Counted from the first letter of the stretch, positions 35,734-48,984 are shown. The stretch: 64,000 nucleotides of DNA from Stromatinia cepivora (GCA_014898415.1 RCTD01000018.1:1059001-1123000), one strand, 5' to 3'. Made by a program: numbers and translations. The notes: a model not told the origin generated them from the letters alone.

Positions 35734-37962
35734 TCAAGGATCTTCCACCCTAGGCCGTCGTGGTGGTGCCGGTATAGTTGTTACTGGTAAACCACCTATG
35801 ATTGGGGGAAGAGCTGGCGTAACGGGGCTTCGAGCTAGGATAGGACTGCTTCGCGAACTCGAAAAGTTGGGAGTTTGACGACTATTTACAAGAGTCGGCG
35901 AGGTAGTTGTGTCTTCAAAACGCTGGTCTGTTTCTGGTTGCGCCGCCGTTGCAAATGATATGCTACCACGATGAGTGATAGAATGCCGTTGAAGACTATC
36001 TGGAGTGTAAGGGTCACTTGTTCTTGTAGGCTGATTACGTCCCGTGGTTTCAATCTCTATCTGAGATGGCCCTTCAGGTGCTGGCTGAATTGAATCCGAA
36101 TCTAACTCCTCAGAATCCGTCGCATTAGCACGTCTTCGGCTTGGTGCTGGAATCACAGTGAGAGGAAGAGGGTCTGTATTGACGGTAGGACGTGTCTTTT
36201 CACGGAACCTTTCTGCTTGGGCGGCAGCGAAACCTTCAATTCGGGCGCGCATGTCCCACCGATTCGAGGGTTCATGACTACTAAAAGGTATTGCAGGCTT
36301 CGCAGTATGCAACGAAACTTCTGCTGGAGGCCCTTGGACTCGATGCCGAAAAGGATTGAGGGCATTCCAATGCCAATTCTGAGCACCCACTGCAACTATA
36401 GGGGCATCCTGCCTCTGCTCAATAATGACTGGCTTATCGGAGTTAATCTCTTCATTGCTAATGGACCTGCTAATTGATATAGCTTCACTGTTACTTCTCG
36501 AGAGAGTTGAATTCCTACCAACGATGGGCGGAGTCGCGTCAGTGATGGGGTGATACCTCACTGCATAGACAGTGCTCTCAGCGCTGGCAGTATCCGCCCT
36601 ATTTATGGGTGTAGCAACAGGCTGGGGCCTAGTAGGCCATAATGGAGGACGGGTTGTTAATAAATGTCTTCCTGTACGTTGACCGGAACCAGGCCCGGCC
36701 TCGAGATCGTTCGTAGCACGCGGCCTATAGCGGTTAGCCAGCCCAGACATTGCTGGCCAAGTAGAACCCGTAGCAGTCCCTCCCTTATCATCGCTGTCTT
36801 TGCGAAAATGCTTAGTCCAATCCGATGCTGGAGTGACCTCTAGCATCTCGTCTCCGTCAAAGACCTCCCTTCCGAGCACCCCATCCTTCTTTTCATCCCT
36901 TTCCAGCGCTTCAATTCGCTCCACCCACTCCCATACCACCACGCTTGCTGCTGCTGCGCCAACCCATCGGACATAATCACCCCATGCAGCAAGTGTCGGC
37001 TTCGATATATCAAGGACGAAGAAAACCACGGGTACCAACACTGATACCAGCGACAACAATGCCACAAGACATATATTCCGCATCTGCGGATGATAAAATG
37101 CGTAGCGCTTCTTTGAAATAGCATAGTAAATGACCCAAGCGCAGTACAGAAGACTGAGGGCGAGTTGAAAGAGATAAGCTAAGGCGGGTACAGCATCTGT
37201 AAAAAGGCGGGGTCGCGAATTGCCATTGTAGACGAAGTTGTTGAGGAGACTAAACAGAACATCCAGTGTGATTAAAGCAAACCCCGTCCATTTGATTATA
37301 ATTTTCTCTCGCTGTCGTGGGAATAATCTTATCAGAGTCTGGGCTTGCGCGAGCCACAGAAAGGTATCGGATATAACACGAATAATCTTGAGTTCTAAAC
37401 CACCATCGACTTCGTCTTGTAAGGCCGACGCATTCATAAACCCAAGCTCGTATTGTTCTTCCGCGACCCGAAACGTATCTGCCGTCGCGATAGTTAGAGA
37501 GACTGCAACCGTTAAGGCTGCAACCTTCTGTAACCAAGGTCTTCCGCCAATGCCAATGCCCGCATCACTACCGGATGGACCGTTCGTAAATCCGCGTCGT
37601 CCTAATACTACAGCGCCTTGAACAAGGAATGTTCTTGGGGTAATCAAAAGCATTATGACTAGCATGTATGCAATTACGGTCGTGGCAGCGAGGGCGTAAC
37701 ATTCCGGTATCGTGGAAGCGTAAAAGGGATCACGAAGATCGATGAACGACGCAGGACTGTTCGCATTGGTGATAACAATATCGGCCGTGCCTGTACATTC
37801 AGGACTGAAGATAGCATTGGTTGTGAGGGTAAAATACTCAGATCCCCCAAGATTGATAACGCCATTGGAGGGAAGGGTGAAGGGTGTGCAATAGGGTCGA
37901 GTAACGGTTGTAGATGAAGTTGACGAAGGCTTCAGATTGTTGATTAATTGTCTGCGATCCAT
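35734..37962 (-). CDS. palH: Ambient-pH sensor PalH/Rim21
   Basis: An intronless 742-residue protein starting at the ATG at 37962. A Cys-containing N-terminal ectodomain (about 1-90) is followed by seven hydrophobic segments (YALAATTVIAYMLVIMLLIT; about 145-162; the SDTFLWLAQAQTLI region; the WTGFALITLDVLFSLL region; ALAYLFQLALSLLYCAWVIY; ICLVALLSLVSVLVPVVFFV; WVGAAAASVVVWEW). After the last helix comes the family motif WVERIEALERDEKKDGVLGR, followed by FDGDEML. A roughly 350-residue disordered cytosolic tail rich in Pro, Ser and Thr follows. PalH senses alkaline pH at the plasma membrane and, with the arrestin PalF and the ESCRT-linked Pal proteins, triggers PacC processing. Confidence is high from the post-helix motif and topology. 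Confidence 0.95.
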   Translation of the reverse strand: MDRRQLINNLKPSSTSSTTVTRPYCTPFTLPSNGVINLGGSEYFTLTTNAIFSPECTGTADIVITNANSPASFIDLRDPFYASTIPECYALAATTVIAYMLVIMLLITPRTFLVQGAVVLGRRGFTNGPSGSDAGIGIGGRPWLQKVAALTVAVSLTIATADTFRVAEEQYELGFMNASALQDEVDGGLELKIIRVISDTFLWLAQAQTLIRLFPRQREKIIIKWTGFALITLDVLFSLLNNFVYNGNSRPRLFTDAVPALAYLFQLALSLLYCAWVIYYAISKKRYAFYHPQMRNICLVALLSLVSVLVPVVFFVLDISKPTLAAWGDYVRWVGAAAASVVVWEWVERIEALERDEKKDGVLGREVFDGDEMLEVTPASDWTKHFRKDSDDKGGTATGSTWPAMSGLANRYRPRATNDLEAGPGSGQRTGRHLLTTRPPLWPTRPQPVATPINRADTASAESTVYAVRYHPITDATPPIVGRNSTLSRSNSEAISISRSISNEEINSDKPVIIEQRQDAPIVAVGAQNWHWNALNPFRHRVQGPPAEVSLHTAKPAIPFSSHEPSNRWDMRARIEGFAAAQAERFREKTRPTVNTDPLPLTVIPAPSRRRANATDSEELDSDSIQPAPEGPSQIEIETTGRNQPTRTSDPYTPDSLQRHSITHRGSISFATAAQPETDQRFEDTTTSPTLVNSRQTPNFSSSRSSPILARSPVTPALPPIIGGLPVTTIPAPPRRPRVEDP

Positions 37963-40900
37963 TTTCGACTGATTGGGGGCGGCCCGGCCGCTAATTGCTC
38001 ATAGAAACTTAATATGAAGTTATCGACATGTTAAGAATATTACGGTCTCTCTAAAGAAGATTGTTGTTGCGTTGGGATGGGATGAACGATAATATATGTG
38101 TGTACTGCGTTGCGTTGCGTTGCGATGTTCTGTTCGTGATCGTGAATAGGTGAATGAATGAAGATCAACCAAGTATTTGAGTCGCTCAGGCTTTGTTGAA
38201 TTCGAGAATCAAAAGCTGTAAAAGGGAGGGATGGGATGCTTGAAAGACAGAATGAAAATCACGATAATAATAAAATAGAGTTTGTTCACGCATCAGCTTG
38301 TCTTAGAAATGTATACAATAAAAACCGGGACCAAAATTAAAAAAGGTATGGAGGGATTTTGAGATAAAGATGTGGTTGTTTATGTTTGGATTCATGAAGT
38401 TGTTCGAGATCAGTTTCATACAGGTTGCTTAAACTGGTGGCGAGTCACAAGCAACAAACAGGGTGTAGAGTTGATTGATATAAAGGGTATGGACTTAGGT
38501 ATAGGAGGCAATTAAAAGAGAATGCTGTATTGTGTAGGTAGTGTAATGCAATGCAGTTGCTGACGGGGCCGTCATTTTAACTTTTATTTGTACTCTGTAC
38601 GTGCATTTCTCATCTTATTTATTACCTAGTACCTACCAATCACTCACTACCTATAAAATAATGTAAATATTATTTATTGCCCTTCCCCTCTTTTGCCACA
38701 GACGCTAGTGAGTGAGTGTACCAGGTTTTTACTTTTTACTAGATAAGGTATCTCTAATTTAAGATATATATTAATTTGATCTGAAATCCAAATCTGTTAC
38801 TTGTTAGATGATAGATAACCTTACTACCTTGTATGGTAAGTGATGATACATTGAATGAATAATATCGGTCTGGACTCTATCTAGATTCATTAAGAATCAT
38901 TAGAATGCAAACTCGGACTCGGCCTTGTCATCATCAGTGTATCCAATTATCATATACTAATTGACCAATCTACTTTCGCATCAGCTTATATTATCTATAG
39001 CCTTTACCCTTGTACATACCTGTCTTTGCAGTTTCCATGTCCGGTACTACCCTCTGCCACGGGCCAGAATACAGCCGACAAACTATACTTAAGCCAGTAA
39101 ATCTAAAGCCAGAGCTAAAGCTATCTGGGTAGAGTAACTTCGTATTGTGCCATCGTGATTCGTGGCCGGTGAGAGACTTTGCGATGGCTTGGAATTCTCC
39201 CACTTGTCGTTTCGTTTTATCCCACATATGGTTACAGTAAGTATCAGAGAGCAGAAATCTCGTAACATGGTCGGAACCACACTGATGTCCGCATTCTGTT
39301 CTCATTCAGGACCTTTTCCCTTCACCACTGTTTGAATCTAATTAAAGTTCAATGTGTTGAAGTTCGGAAAATTCCAAGATGATCTCGTCTCAAAATTATT
39401 CGAAGAGCCGTAGAAGCGTGGCTTTTTCCTCATCTCATCGCCAAGTAACGGTTACATGCCTTGGAAGTGCCTTGGAGGAAAGCTTGGTGCCGTTAAGCTA
39501 TTGGGGGGACAATTTGGTGCTACGAAAAAAAGTTGGGGAATTTGGGGGGTAATCGGTTGAATTGCATCTCGGTAACTGCTAGGTACTCCAGCACGTTCAG
39601 GTAGAGTTGGTGCTTCCACTGCCAACGAATGGACACGTGGAAGCGATCAATCGATAAGAATAATAAGAGAGAGCTCAAGTTCCTTTACTCAAGGAGTACT
39701 CAAGGAGTAATGTTACATGATACCTATGATGGGGTCCAATGAAGATTTTAACCATCAATTAGCACTCGGCAAAAACTTGTTTCCATGTTTCCATGTTTCC
39801 ATGTTTCCTCACAACGGCCTCTTTCCCCCTCTCGACAATCGACATGATTCCATCAAATGGGAGACGGGAAATCGGATCAGGAAAGGATATTACTTGGTCA
39901 CTTGATCGAGCATGCAAAGCATAAATCAATGACCTTTCTGTCCCGCATAGCCCCTCCATCGGATAAATCCGGATGTATGTGTACATAGCTGAAGATGGTA
40001 GGAGAGCACATTTTTACAGTACAGAGTTTTCTAGAGAAATGTAGTGCCACCAAACCAGCATACTAATTAATACTGAGCGAGGTAAATGGGCACACGAGGG
40101 CCATCAGAAAACTTGAATGAGAACGGGGAAGCGGGAACATATATCTAGAACGATAAAGTGATGGGAGTTCTAAGAATTTAAAGAAACCATTTCTACAGAG
40201 TAAGTTTTACAATATATTTACAACACCGCTCGACAGGGATTAAAAGAGAGATGAGAAAAAGAAATCGAATAGACAGCGTTTTCGATTTTTGAAGTTATCG
40301 CAGACTATCTTCTCTGTATGTGATTCAGTTTGATTATTCGATCATTTATCTGATTCCGCAACCAACAAACAATCCCCAGAACTCAAGCCACAGATAAGAT
40401 CTTGTATAGATCAATTTTTAGATGGAGAGACTAGGAGAAATGAATTATGGGCACTTGCACAGGTACATAAACCTTCTTGTTCCTTATGGTATGATACTTC
40501 TCTTTCCCCTTTAAACTTTTAAGCACTTCATATACTTTATAACGTAATGTAATGTAGCTCTTTGATGACTTCATGATATCGTACTCTAGTAACTTATAAT
40601 TCTGCCCAAGCAAATCACTAGATGGGCTTGTTTACTTACGGAGTAGGCAAGACTTTATATTAGGTACCTAGTAGGTACGGAGTAGTCTTCTGAAACGAAT
40701 TGCAGATTCAAACCAACCATGCTGCCCTGACCTACTACAATGATCAATCAATCAATCAATCAATCACATTTACTCAATGGATACCCGTAAACAATAGAAT
40801 ATGTGATAACACATGGAATACGGTAACTAAGATGCATACAATTACTTTTAAACGCGGGGGTTAGGATGAATCGATTGGAATTTGATAATGGAAAGAGATC

Positions 40901-41825
40901 TGCTGTAAGGCAAGAGAGTACTTATTCGTTCTCTCACTGCACACTCCGTCACTCCTTCACTCTCACCAGTCTTCCAATTAGCTAGCTATACCTTACTTTT
41001 CCAAGTTGTTATATTCACAGAAACCTATTTTCGGGTATAATTCTCAGGAGGAAAAAGTCTTGGCATTCATGGCATTCATGGCTCGGTAATACTGCTGCAT
41101 AATTGTGTTTAAAAAAAAGTATACCGTGTTATTGAGATACTTTGAAAGAATTTAGAGTAATCTAATCAAAATCAAATGAAACATCTTTGAAAATGATCAA
41201 CCTCTTTCAAGAACTTCATAGAGTCGTTCCAGAGTTACTATGATATAGTATTTATTTATTTATTTATTCATTCATACACCCAATTACTGTCAGAATAGTT
41301 TCATTTTACTTTTGATCAAAACATTTTTCTAGTAAACTTCCTTACTTTTCAAAAACACTCCTTTCCTGATTCCCAATTAGAAAGTCTTTTCGTTCATGAC
41401 CTGCTGGTTGAAAAGTTGATCCTCCTATCAGCCCCGTGCTAAGGCTTGATTGATATTTCATTTATTTGTCTTGCCTCTAACCCCGGAAACCATCAAAAAC
41501 TTCTTTAATCTCTCTGTACTTTTGGACTTCATAACAATTATTCGTCGCTATCTTGCCTTGCCCTATTCACTCCTTTTCATCACGACTTTCACTTCAGGGC
41601 TTAGATGTGGCAGAGCAATCTCGCTGTATTTCATTTGGATGTTAATCATAATCTTGTGCTCGTGCCTGTCACAAATCATCTCATAAGGTGGTAGTTAAAT
41701 AAACCACTGCCAGAACCAGAATTGTTATTCTTTAGAGGTCTGCGACCTCACGATACGATAGAAACATGACGCGCCCGGAAATAATTCGCGCTGGTTGGTT
41801 TTGATTATCTCACTGCCGCTCTTCA
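37963..41825. other. Long divergent intergenic region palH / tea4
   Basis: About 3.9 kb separates two divergently transcribed genes. It should hold both promoters and long 5' UTRs. Repeats include TGCGT words near 38105-38125, GTTTCCAT units at 39779-39810 and an ATCA run at 40743-40766. Minus-strand open frames around 38990-39305 have no recognisable motif. Confidence 0.45.
40743..40766. repeat. ATCA microsatellite
   Basis: About six head-to-tail ATCA units in the palH/tea4 intergenic region. Confidence 0.8.
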
Positions 41826-44800
41826 ATGGTTACTGATTTTATAGATTCAATTGATCTCCAGGACCAAAATGCCCCATCGGCGCAAGACCATTCCAAGAAG
41901 CAGGCAAATGCAACGCCCTTAGGCACTGGGCCGCCAGCTCCACATCAGGCCGAAGCACTGCGAGAGGCCGCAGCAGAAGTCGCAGATGAACAACATCGGA
42001 GTCCGCGAGTGTCAAGGGAATGGACCAATGGCGAAGGGCAAATGATACAAGATTATACGAGTGACGACTTGGCCGCTGGAGTTACCTCTGCTTTGAACGG
42101 AATCAATCAGCAAGGTGATTTGGCAATTGCTCAGAATGGTAGTTTGGCAGGTTCTGGGGGCGAAGATGGAGACATGGCAGATGCCGAAGGGGATGATAGC
42201 ATGGATGATGACATGATGGACAAGATCTCAAGCTCCCCATCAATCGACGATGGTGGGTATTCTCTTCCAAAAATTTGGCCTTCTAGGTCCGACTCCCTCT
42301 CCCGGGCAAGCTCCTCGTCGTTTTCACAAGCGTGCGGCGAAAGTTCATCCCCTTTCGTGGAGCCACCCACTTTCTTTCCATTACAACCCATGAGCGACCA
42401 GCTAGAAATGGACCTGAGCCAGGTGGCTCACGAAATCCAATATCATCATCATCATCTAGGTGAGTATCTTGACCGAGCGAATAGTACTACGTCCAACTAC
42501 GACACCGACGCGCCCACACCAGTAACCCCGGAAAAGTATGGACGGTACATGGAGAAACAAGATCAGGACTACAACGAAGAGTATTTCCATGATCGGCTCG
42601 CAGCAATGCATGATTCGGGCCAGGGCACGGCCCCGGCTCCCTCTTTCGATCCTTACGACTACGACGAGGCAATGACTATACCATACGAAAGCTCCGAGGA
42701 TGAAGAAGACCAATATGATGATGACGACGACGATGATGATGATGATATTCCATATGCTGCTGACTCTAGATTTGTTGATTCCGGATGGGGTGGAGAGTGC
42801 TTACAAGAATCAGAGGACATCGATTTCGAATTCGTCTACGCGCTCCATACCTTCGTCGCTACAGTAGAAGGCCAAGCGAATGCCACCAAAGGAGATACGA
42901 TGGTTTTACTGGACGATAGTAACAGCTATTGGTGGCTCGTAAGGGTAGTTAAGGATAGCAGTATAGGCAAGTCACCCTGCGAATCATCTCCGTCTAATCG
43001 CTAACGTTGGTTTCAACGGTAGGGTACTTACCAGCAGAACATATCGAAACGCCAACGGAAAGACTAGCAAGACTTAACAAACATAGGAATATTGATGTAC
43101 GTGATATTTTCTTGGCCTTCGATACGTTACTAACATGCACAGCTTTCATCGGTCACGTTGGAAGACCATGTAGAGAAGTCAAAAAACCCCCTGAAGAAAG
43201 CAATCCGACGAAGGAATGCTAAGACTGTGACCTTTACGGCGCCGACATACGTCGAAGCTTCGGATGTCGATTACTCTACTGACGAAGAGGATGGTGATGG
43301 AGACTTCTACGGGCAACAAGAGCAGCAAGAGCAGACCGTTGAGGACGATGAAGTCGTTGCAATAGAGCCGCTCAAACCACGTTCTGAGCTACGCGGAGTG
43401 AAATCCGAAAGTCCAGAACGTGACAATTCTGCCGTTAAATCAAGCTTAGACGCAGCTAGAAATAGCGACGAGATATTGGAAGGAAAACTAGAAGGTAGCA
43501 AATCCAGGAATGGTACTCTACGCAACACGGATTCATTCTTCAAAGATGATACAGTGGAAACTCGAAAAATTACACTTACACCAAATCTACTTCGTGATGA
43601 TTCTAGCACTTCAACTCGGACATCTAATGAGTCAGAGAAACAAAAGCAGAGGCCGAGCCTCGATAGACTTGAGAAGGATCTTGTGTCAGACAAAACTAAG
43701 GACAAGAAGGAAAAGAAGGACAAGAAAGAAAAGGACAAGAAACCAGGAATGCTTAGCGGGCTATTTAAGCGGAAGGACAAGAAGTCGAAGCACCAAGATG
43801 ATGATCTCGAAGACTCAATGACATCAAGCAAACAATCAAGCGAGAATCCTAGGTCATCCCCTTCCCCTAGCAAGGACTCGGATTTGGCATCTGTCGAGGA
43901 ATCAAGTCCTGAAGCTCAGAAACAGCCCAGCAAGTTACAAAAACAGCCACGACCGGAAACATCACCCAGTCACAACCAGAACACCAGGGCGCCAAGGTCT
44001 ATGGAACCACAGCTTGCGACAATTTCTGAGCGTGCATTCGCAGCTGATTCGGCTCCAGGGCCTTCGTTACGTCTAGTGCAGCCTGAGCCACAAATAGCGG
44101 CCCCAAGTCAAGAGGAATCTTCCAGCTCACCCACGATTTCGAGTCCCAAGTCACCTGGTCCGATATCTAAAATTTTACATTCCGCAATTTCTAACAATTC
44201 GGAGCCAAAGCCTGTCAAAGCCAAGAAGGCAAAGGCCCGAGTCGAATTGGATGATTTCGACTCATCTTCTGAAGAATCTGATGATGAAGAATCTGATGTT
44301 GAAGAACCTATTCGTTCCCCAAGTGAACAGGCTCAACGACCTGTTCCAGGTAGCTTTCCTGATAGTTACATCGCAACTCCTGCGAATGAGAATCGTGACG
44401 CTATGGATGAGAGATTATCGGAATCGCCAGTACAAGTCTCTCCGATCACACCGACAACTTCTCATCCGCCTGCACTCATGGTAGATACGTCTAGTCAAGA
44501 GGAACCACCATCACCAATGTCATCTCCTTCACCTGAGCTTATTGATGCTGATGATGTTAAGAAGGGAACTGGAAGCTCTACAACTTCAACATCCACACCT
44601 ACATGGAGCGACTCGCATCTCAGGACATTCTTCGATGACGATACAGACATAAGAGATCTGCTAGTTGTTGTGTACGATAAATCAGGAGTAGTGCCGGCAG
44701 GATCAGATCATCCTGTTGTGGGCAATCTTTTCAAGGAAGAAAATGCCAAACTGGCGGATATAACCAACGTGAGTTTTGATAAGATGGGAATAAATATTAT

Positions 44801-44882
44801 TGTACTGACTATATTACAGCGTTTGGATGGAATGCTTGGTGATTGGTTAGCTCGCAAGATGAGGACACAATCTTCGCGATGA
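41826..44882 (+). CDS. tea4: SH3-domain polarity factor Tea4/Bud14
   Basis: Four exons (41826-42966, 43023-43096, 43143-44768, 44820-44882) join to 967 residues. Residues 1-330 are disordered, with an acidic run of about ten Asp. One SH3 domain spans about 333-391 (FVYALHTFVATVEGQ, SNSYWWLVR, GYLPAEHIETP). Directly after it, KTVTF at about 432-436 fits the PP1-docking RVxF motif. The remainder is a low-complexity Lys/Ser/Pro-rich region ending in a short conserved C-terminal segment. Tea4/Bud14 proteins place formins and protein phosphatase 1 at growth sites through Tea1/kelch partners. The first intron begins GC (AG|GCAAGT), required to keep SSIG-YLPAEH intact. All other introns are GT-AG. 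Confidence 0.92.
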
Positions 44883-46220
44883 ACACCAAATACAAATTGT
44901 AAATCTTACATGAATCAATGAATTTATGATGAAGCTGGAGTGGTTTGGGCACAAATTCTGGCGCTACTGGGGAAAAGGAGGGTTTGGCATGGGGATGGGG
45001 ATGAGATACCTTATACCACAACATTGGATCTTTGAAAGATTTGTTCATTCGGCATTGGCAAGGACACCTTGTACATAGTTTTGCTTGCATCGTTGGCTGG
45101 TTATTTTTGATTGGTTTTTTTCTTCCTCTTTAATACCGCTCTTGATGGATCTATATATCAAAAGATTCTGTTGTTCGCGGGGTATCCTAAGGTCACACAC
45201 TAGGTAGCATTGAGCTTTTCGCCCCCGTCGGTGAGACTTGAATTGAGCTTCAATTAAGTATTGTATTTATGTGCATTGATCCCAACGGAGATTTAAATGG
45301 TAATTTTAAATGCATATTATGATCGCTAGATAAACAACCCGCGGCGACTATCGCAAGAATTATAGTAATCTTCTTTCTGATTTTTAGATGATCATGGATA
45401 TTTGCTCCTAAGATATTTATGGAGCTTATCTCCTATGTTTTAACGCTTCGGTTCCATATGGGGAATTGCTTATATTTTCTCCCAGCTGTTATTCGTTGGC
45501 TTCCCCCAGATCCTTGTCTTGAATGATATATAATGTAATGACTTCATTGGATATTGTATTCTTCTTTCTGTGGCTGGTTGGTTGTTAGAAGGGAAATTAG
45601 AAGTTATTTATTATATTAATGTATAGAGTAAATATTGGAAGTAGCTAGCTGGGTACGGAGTATGTATGTATGTGGAGTTGTGATATTGTACAACTGATTT
45701 CACAATCCAATATCCAGTATCCTAAACATTTACTTATCAGTTTTCTTGCTTGGGATGGATGTGTGATACTGAGATCGTTTTGAAATAACTACTAGGCACT
45801 TGGTGATAATCACAATACTATAACCACCATTAATAATCATCTAATCCTGATACAATTTCACCCTCATAGGACAACACTACCAGAATTTGGCATACACCCA
45901 TCATTTCATTCACTTAGAAACCCGTTAAACCGCCCACTTCACTTTGAACCACCTCTCATTACCTACTCTGTGCTCACTCTGCGACCAGCCCACCAGCCAT
46001 TAACAAAAGCAAAGAAAAAACGTACCGCGAACTACCCACCCCATCATCCATCCAGCTCCATAAATTCAAGCGCAGAGCTTTGACCACTCCTTCACAGAAG
46101 GTTAAGCGAAACGTCTGCATCTACTGTATGATTCTTGTAAGGAACTTGGTTTGAATCGCTGCGACAAAGCCTTTTGCTCTATTTTGCGCAACTTCACCTT
46201 CTTGCCTTCGAAATATAATT
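44883..46220. other. Intergenic tea4 / ste50
   Basis: Contains the tea4 3' UTR and the ste50 promoter and 5' UTR (pyrimidine-rich near 45890-46200). No other gene seen. Confidence 0.5.
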
Positions 46221-47836
46221 ATGGCATTCGAGTCCGGCACAGCCTACCCAGAATCTGACGCGGATGACGAGTACGAGAGAAGTGTGCATAACAGTTCCCC
46301 GGTCCTTGCCAACGATTCAGAGGATTCCGACGGCCTTTCCTCCAGCGAGCACACCCCGACTACATATGGCAACCATGGCATCGGGGATACTCTACCGGAA
46401 GCTATTATAACGCAATGGTCCCCAGTTGATTGCGCCGATTTTATAGGTAGTCTCGGACTGCGGCGGTATGGCGATCAATTCTTAGGTATGCTTTAAAGTG
46501 GTATTGATTGACCTTTGAACTCTTATCTAATTGAGAGGGATAGAAAATGAAATCGGTGGAGACGTATTGGTAACATTACACCATATCGACTTAAAAGAGA
46601 TGGGAATAGAGAGTGTGGGGCATCGACTTACAATTCTCAAGAACGTTTACGACATCAAGATCAAGCAAGATGTGCCTGTAGAGAGTGATCATTATGTGCC
46701 ACTGTGTGAGTTGGTTGATTGAATGGCAATGAGTACTTTAACTGATTTCCTTTGCAGCAGCAGACGCCGAGGCTCAGTATGCCACCGCGACACTCAAAGA
46801 CATCAAAAACCTTGTCGAGCAATTAAGATTACGAGACGAACGAATGAGCATCGCCGAGATGGAATTACGCAGGCTAACTGCTGAATACACTCGATTGCGG
46901 GAAGACCTTTTACCGGTGTTTCGATTGGCTAAAGAAGGACAACCGTTACCATATCACCCTCCTGGAACCAACAATCAAAGCTCATATTCTTACGATAACA
47001 ACAATACAATATCACCTCCTGCACCGACGCCTTCTTCAAGCCAATCAGGACTTTCGCGGAAGTTCTCAACGAAAAAGCTGTTCCTAGAATCAACGCCAAA
47101 GAATGCGTCTCCTACATTCAACTTACAATCCGGCCATGATAGGTCTCTGATGGAACAAGCTCTTGACCCTGCAAACGCTGCCGAGCGGGCAGTCCTCTCT
47201 TCTTCTCATCTCAACGCTACGAACAACGGCTCGCAATCACTGTCACCCGGTCAACCTTCGCCTAATCAGCCCTCGCCGACTTCTCCTCCTTCCAATCATT
47301 TGAGTGGATCCACTTTGGCCTCACGCTCATACCGATCAGATCAACAACCGACTCCAGGCCGCAGTACTTTCCCTCAAAATGATAACGACCAGTACCCCCC
47401 ATCTACATACTCCCGCGATAGTACCAAACCAGCACCTTCACGGCGAGCCCAAACACCTGCTATTGAACCACCTTCTGGTGGCGGTGGTGCTTCGGTCGAA
47501 ATATTCAAATCATTTCGTGTCAGTATGGAAGACCCATGCTACAAGGTCTTGCCTGCTGCTTTGAAAAAATACAACATTAATGCACCTTGGGAACAATACG
47601 CTTTATATATTGTCTATGGGGATAAGGAAAGATGTTTGGGTATGGAAGAGAAGCCTCTGATTCTATTCAAACAATTAGACAAGGAAGGCAAAAAGCCTAT
47701 GTTTATGCTGAGGAAGATTAGTCCCAATACAGAGCCTGGAATACAAGACGTTCCTGGAAGTGCAGGTCTAGACGGTAGAAATGGTGGTCGTGGTGGGAAC
47801 AACTCCATATACGACCCCCCTGGCGGCATTATATGA
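46221..47836 (+). CDS. ste50: MAP-kinase pathway adaptor Ste50 (SAM and RA domains)
   Basis: Three exons (46221-46485, 46544-46705, 46758-47836) give 501 residues. An acidic N-terminus leads to a SAM domain, about 62-135 (WSPVDCADFIGSLGLRRYG, then IDLKEMGIESVGHRLTIL). A short coiled region follows (LKDIKNLVEQLRLRDERM), then a long Ser/Pro/Asn-rich linker and a Ras-association domain at about 383-463 (SVEIFKSFRVSMEDPCYKVL, LYIVYGDKERCL, MFMLRKI). Ste50 binds the MAPKKK Ste11 through SAM-SAM contacts and small GTPases through RA. It feeds osmotic, mating/fusion and invasive-growth signalling at the plasma membrane. All domain hallmarks are intact. Confidence 0.95.
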
Positions 47837-48984
47837 GCTCAGTCAGTTTTTCGGATCAGACGCTATTCCTTAGAGTTGCTGTATTGGTTTACACTGCATA
47901 GCGAAAGTAGGCGACACCACAATTTATTGTCATAATATGTGTATTGGAAAGAGAATTTTTGGAACTACAAATTTAGGGTAAATTCACTTTGTTATTTATC
48001 GGCTAGTCAGCTGTTTTGGTATTTTTTTTTTGGTCATATTGTCTACCAATGAGGCGTATCATGAGATGAACGGTTGAATATTCGTTTTTGGTCGGGTTTG
48101 ACTGTGGAAGGGAGTTCTTGGATGAAATCCCTGGGTTGGATATACATGCAGCGTAGTGGCTGATAGGGCGGGGTCAATCCAATGGAAAATAGCTTAGGCA
48201 AAAGCTGAGAGGAATTAGGAAGACATATAAATCAAATGAAGAGGGTTTATCGGGGATTTATTGAAAATTTATTAGAGATTTTACAATTGTTGCCTTTTCT
48301 CCGTGATCAATTTGAATGGGGTTTTTAGACAGATTTCATTGTGATTAGTGACTGGTAGATAATCGACTAATTGATAATCTAGATAGTTAGTCTGATAGAC
48401 AATCTTTGAGGCATATAACGTAACCATCTAGACAGCCTCTCATATAAAATATCAACGTAATCTAAGTAGTATGACGGAGGAAACATTCGAAGTAACGAAT
48501 TAGGATTAGAATATATCGAAACTTACATAAACAAATCAATCAATCGTACAGTACGGAGTAGTCAATCAGAAAGATCCACAATGTAAAAATAGATAATGGG
48601 TCAGATGGATAAATTGCCGAAACTAATCGAGCCAATTAAAGGTTATGGAGTACGGAATTGTGGTGAATGCATGTGGGAGGGAAAGCTCAGCCTCATCTAC
48701 GGGAACTTCAAACCTTCGTAGCCCGATGAATAGGTGGATCATCCACCTTGCGCATTTTGGATGATATATTATATAGTAACTACAAATAACGAACTATTTT
48801 GTACGAATCATACTCGCAACATTGCCGAGTTTCATCATATCTAGCTACTAATCGTTTTATCCGTTCCAGAGTGAAAATTCAAAACATCCAACAAATAATC
48901 TATTTACCTACTTGCCCTTGGATCGACTTTCTTTAAAGACTTGGGAAGCCAACCACACAGTCCTTGTAGTTGCATCAAATCATC
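47837..48984. other. Intergenic, ste50 to the next gene
   Basis: Tandem plus-strand genes are separated by about 1.1 kb holding the ste50 3' UTR and the next promoter. Nothing else recognised. Confidence 0.5.

Noticed and set aside
38991..39305. Minus-strand frame of 104 residues in the palH/tea4 gap
   Set aside because: No ATG-proximal context, motif or exon partner; likely chance.
43307..43873. Minus-strand frame of 188 residues
   Set aside because: Ser-rich antisense shadow of the tea4 coding exon.
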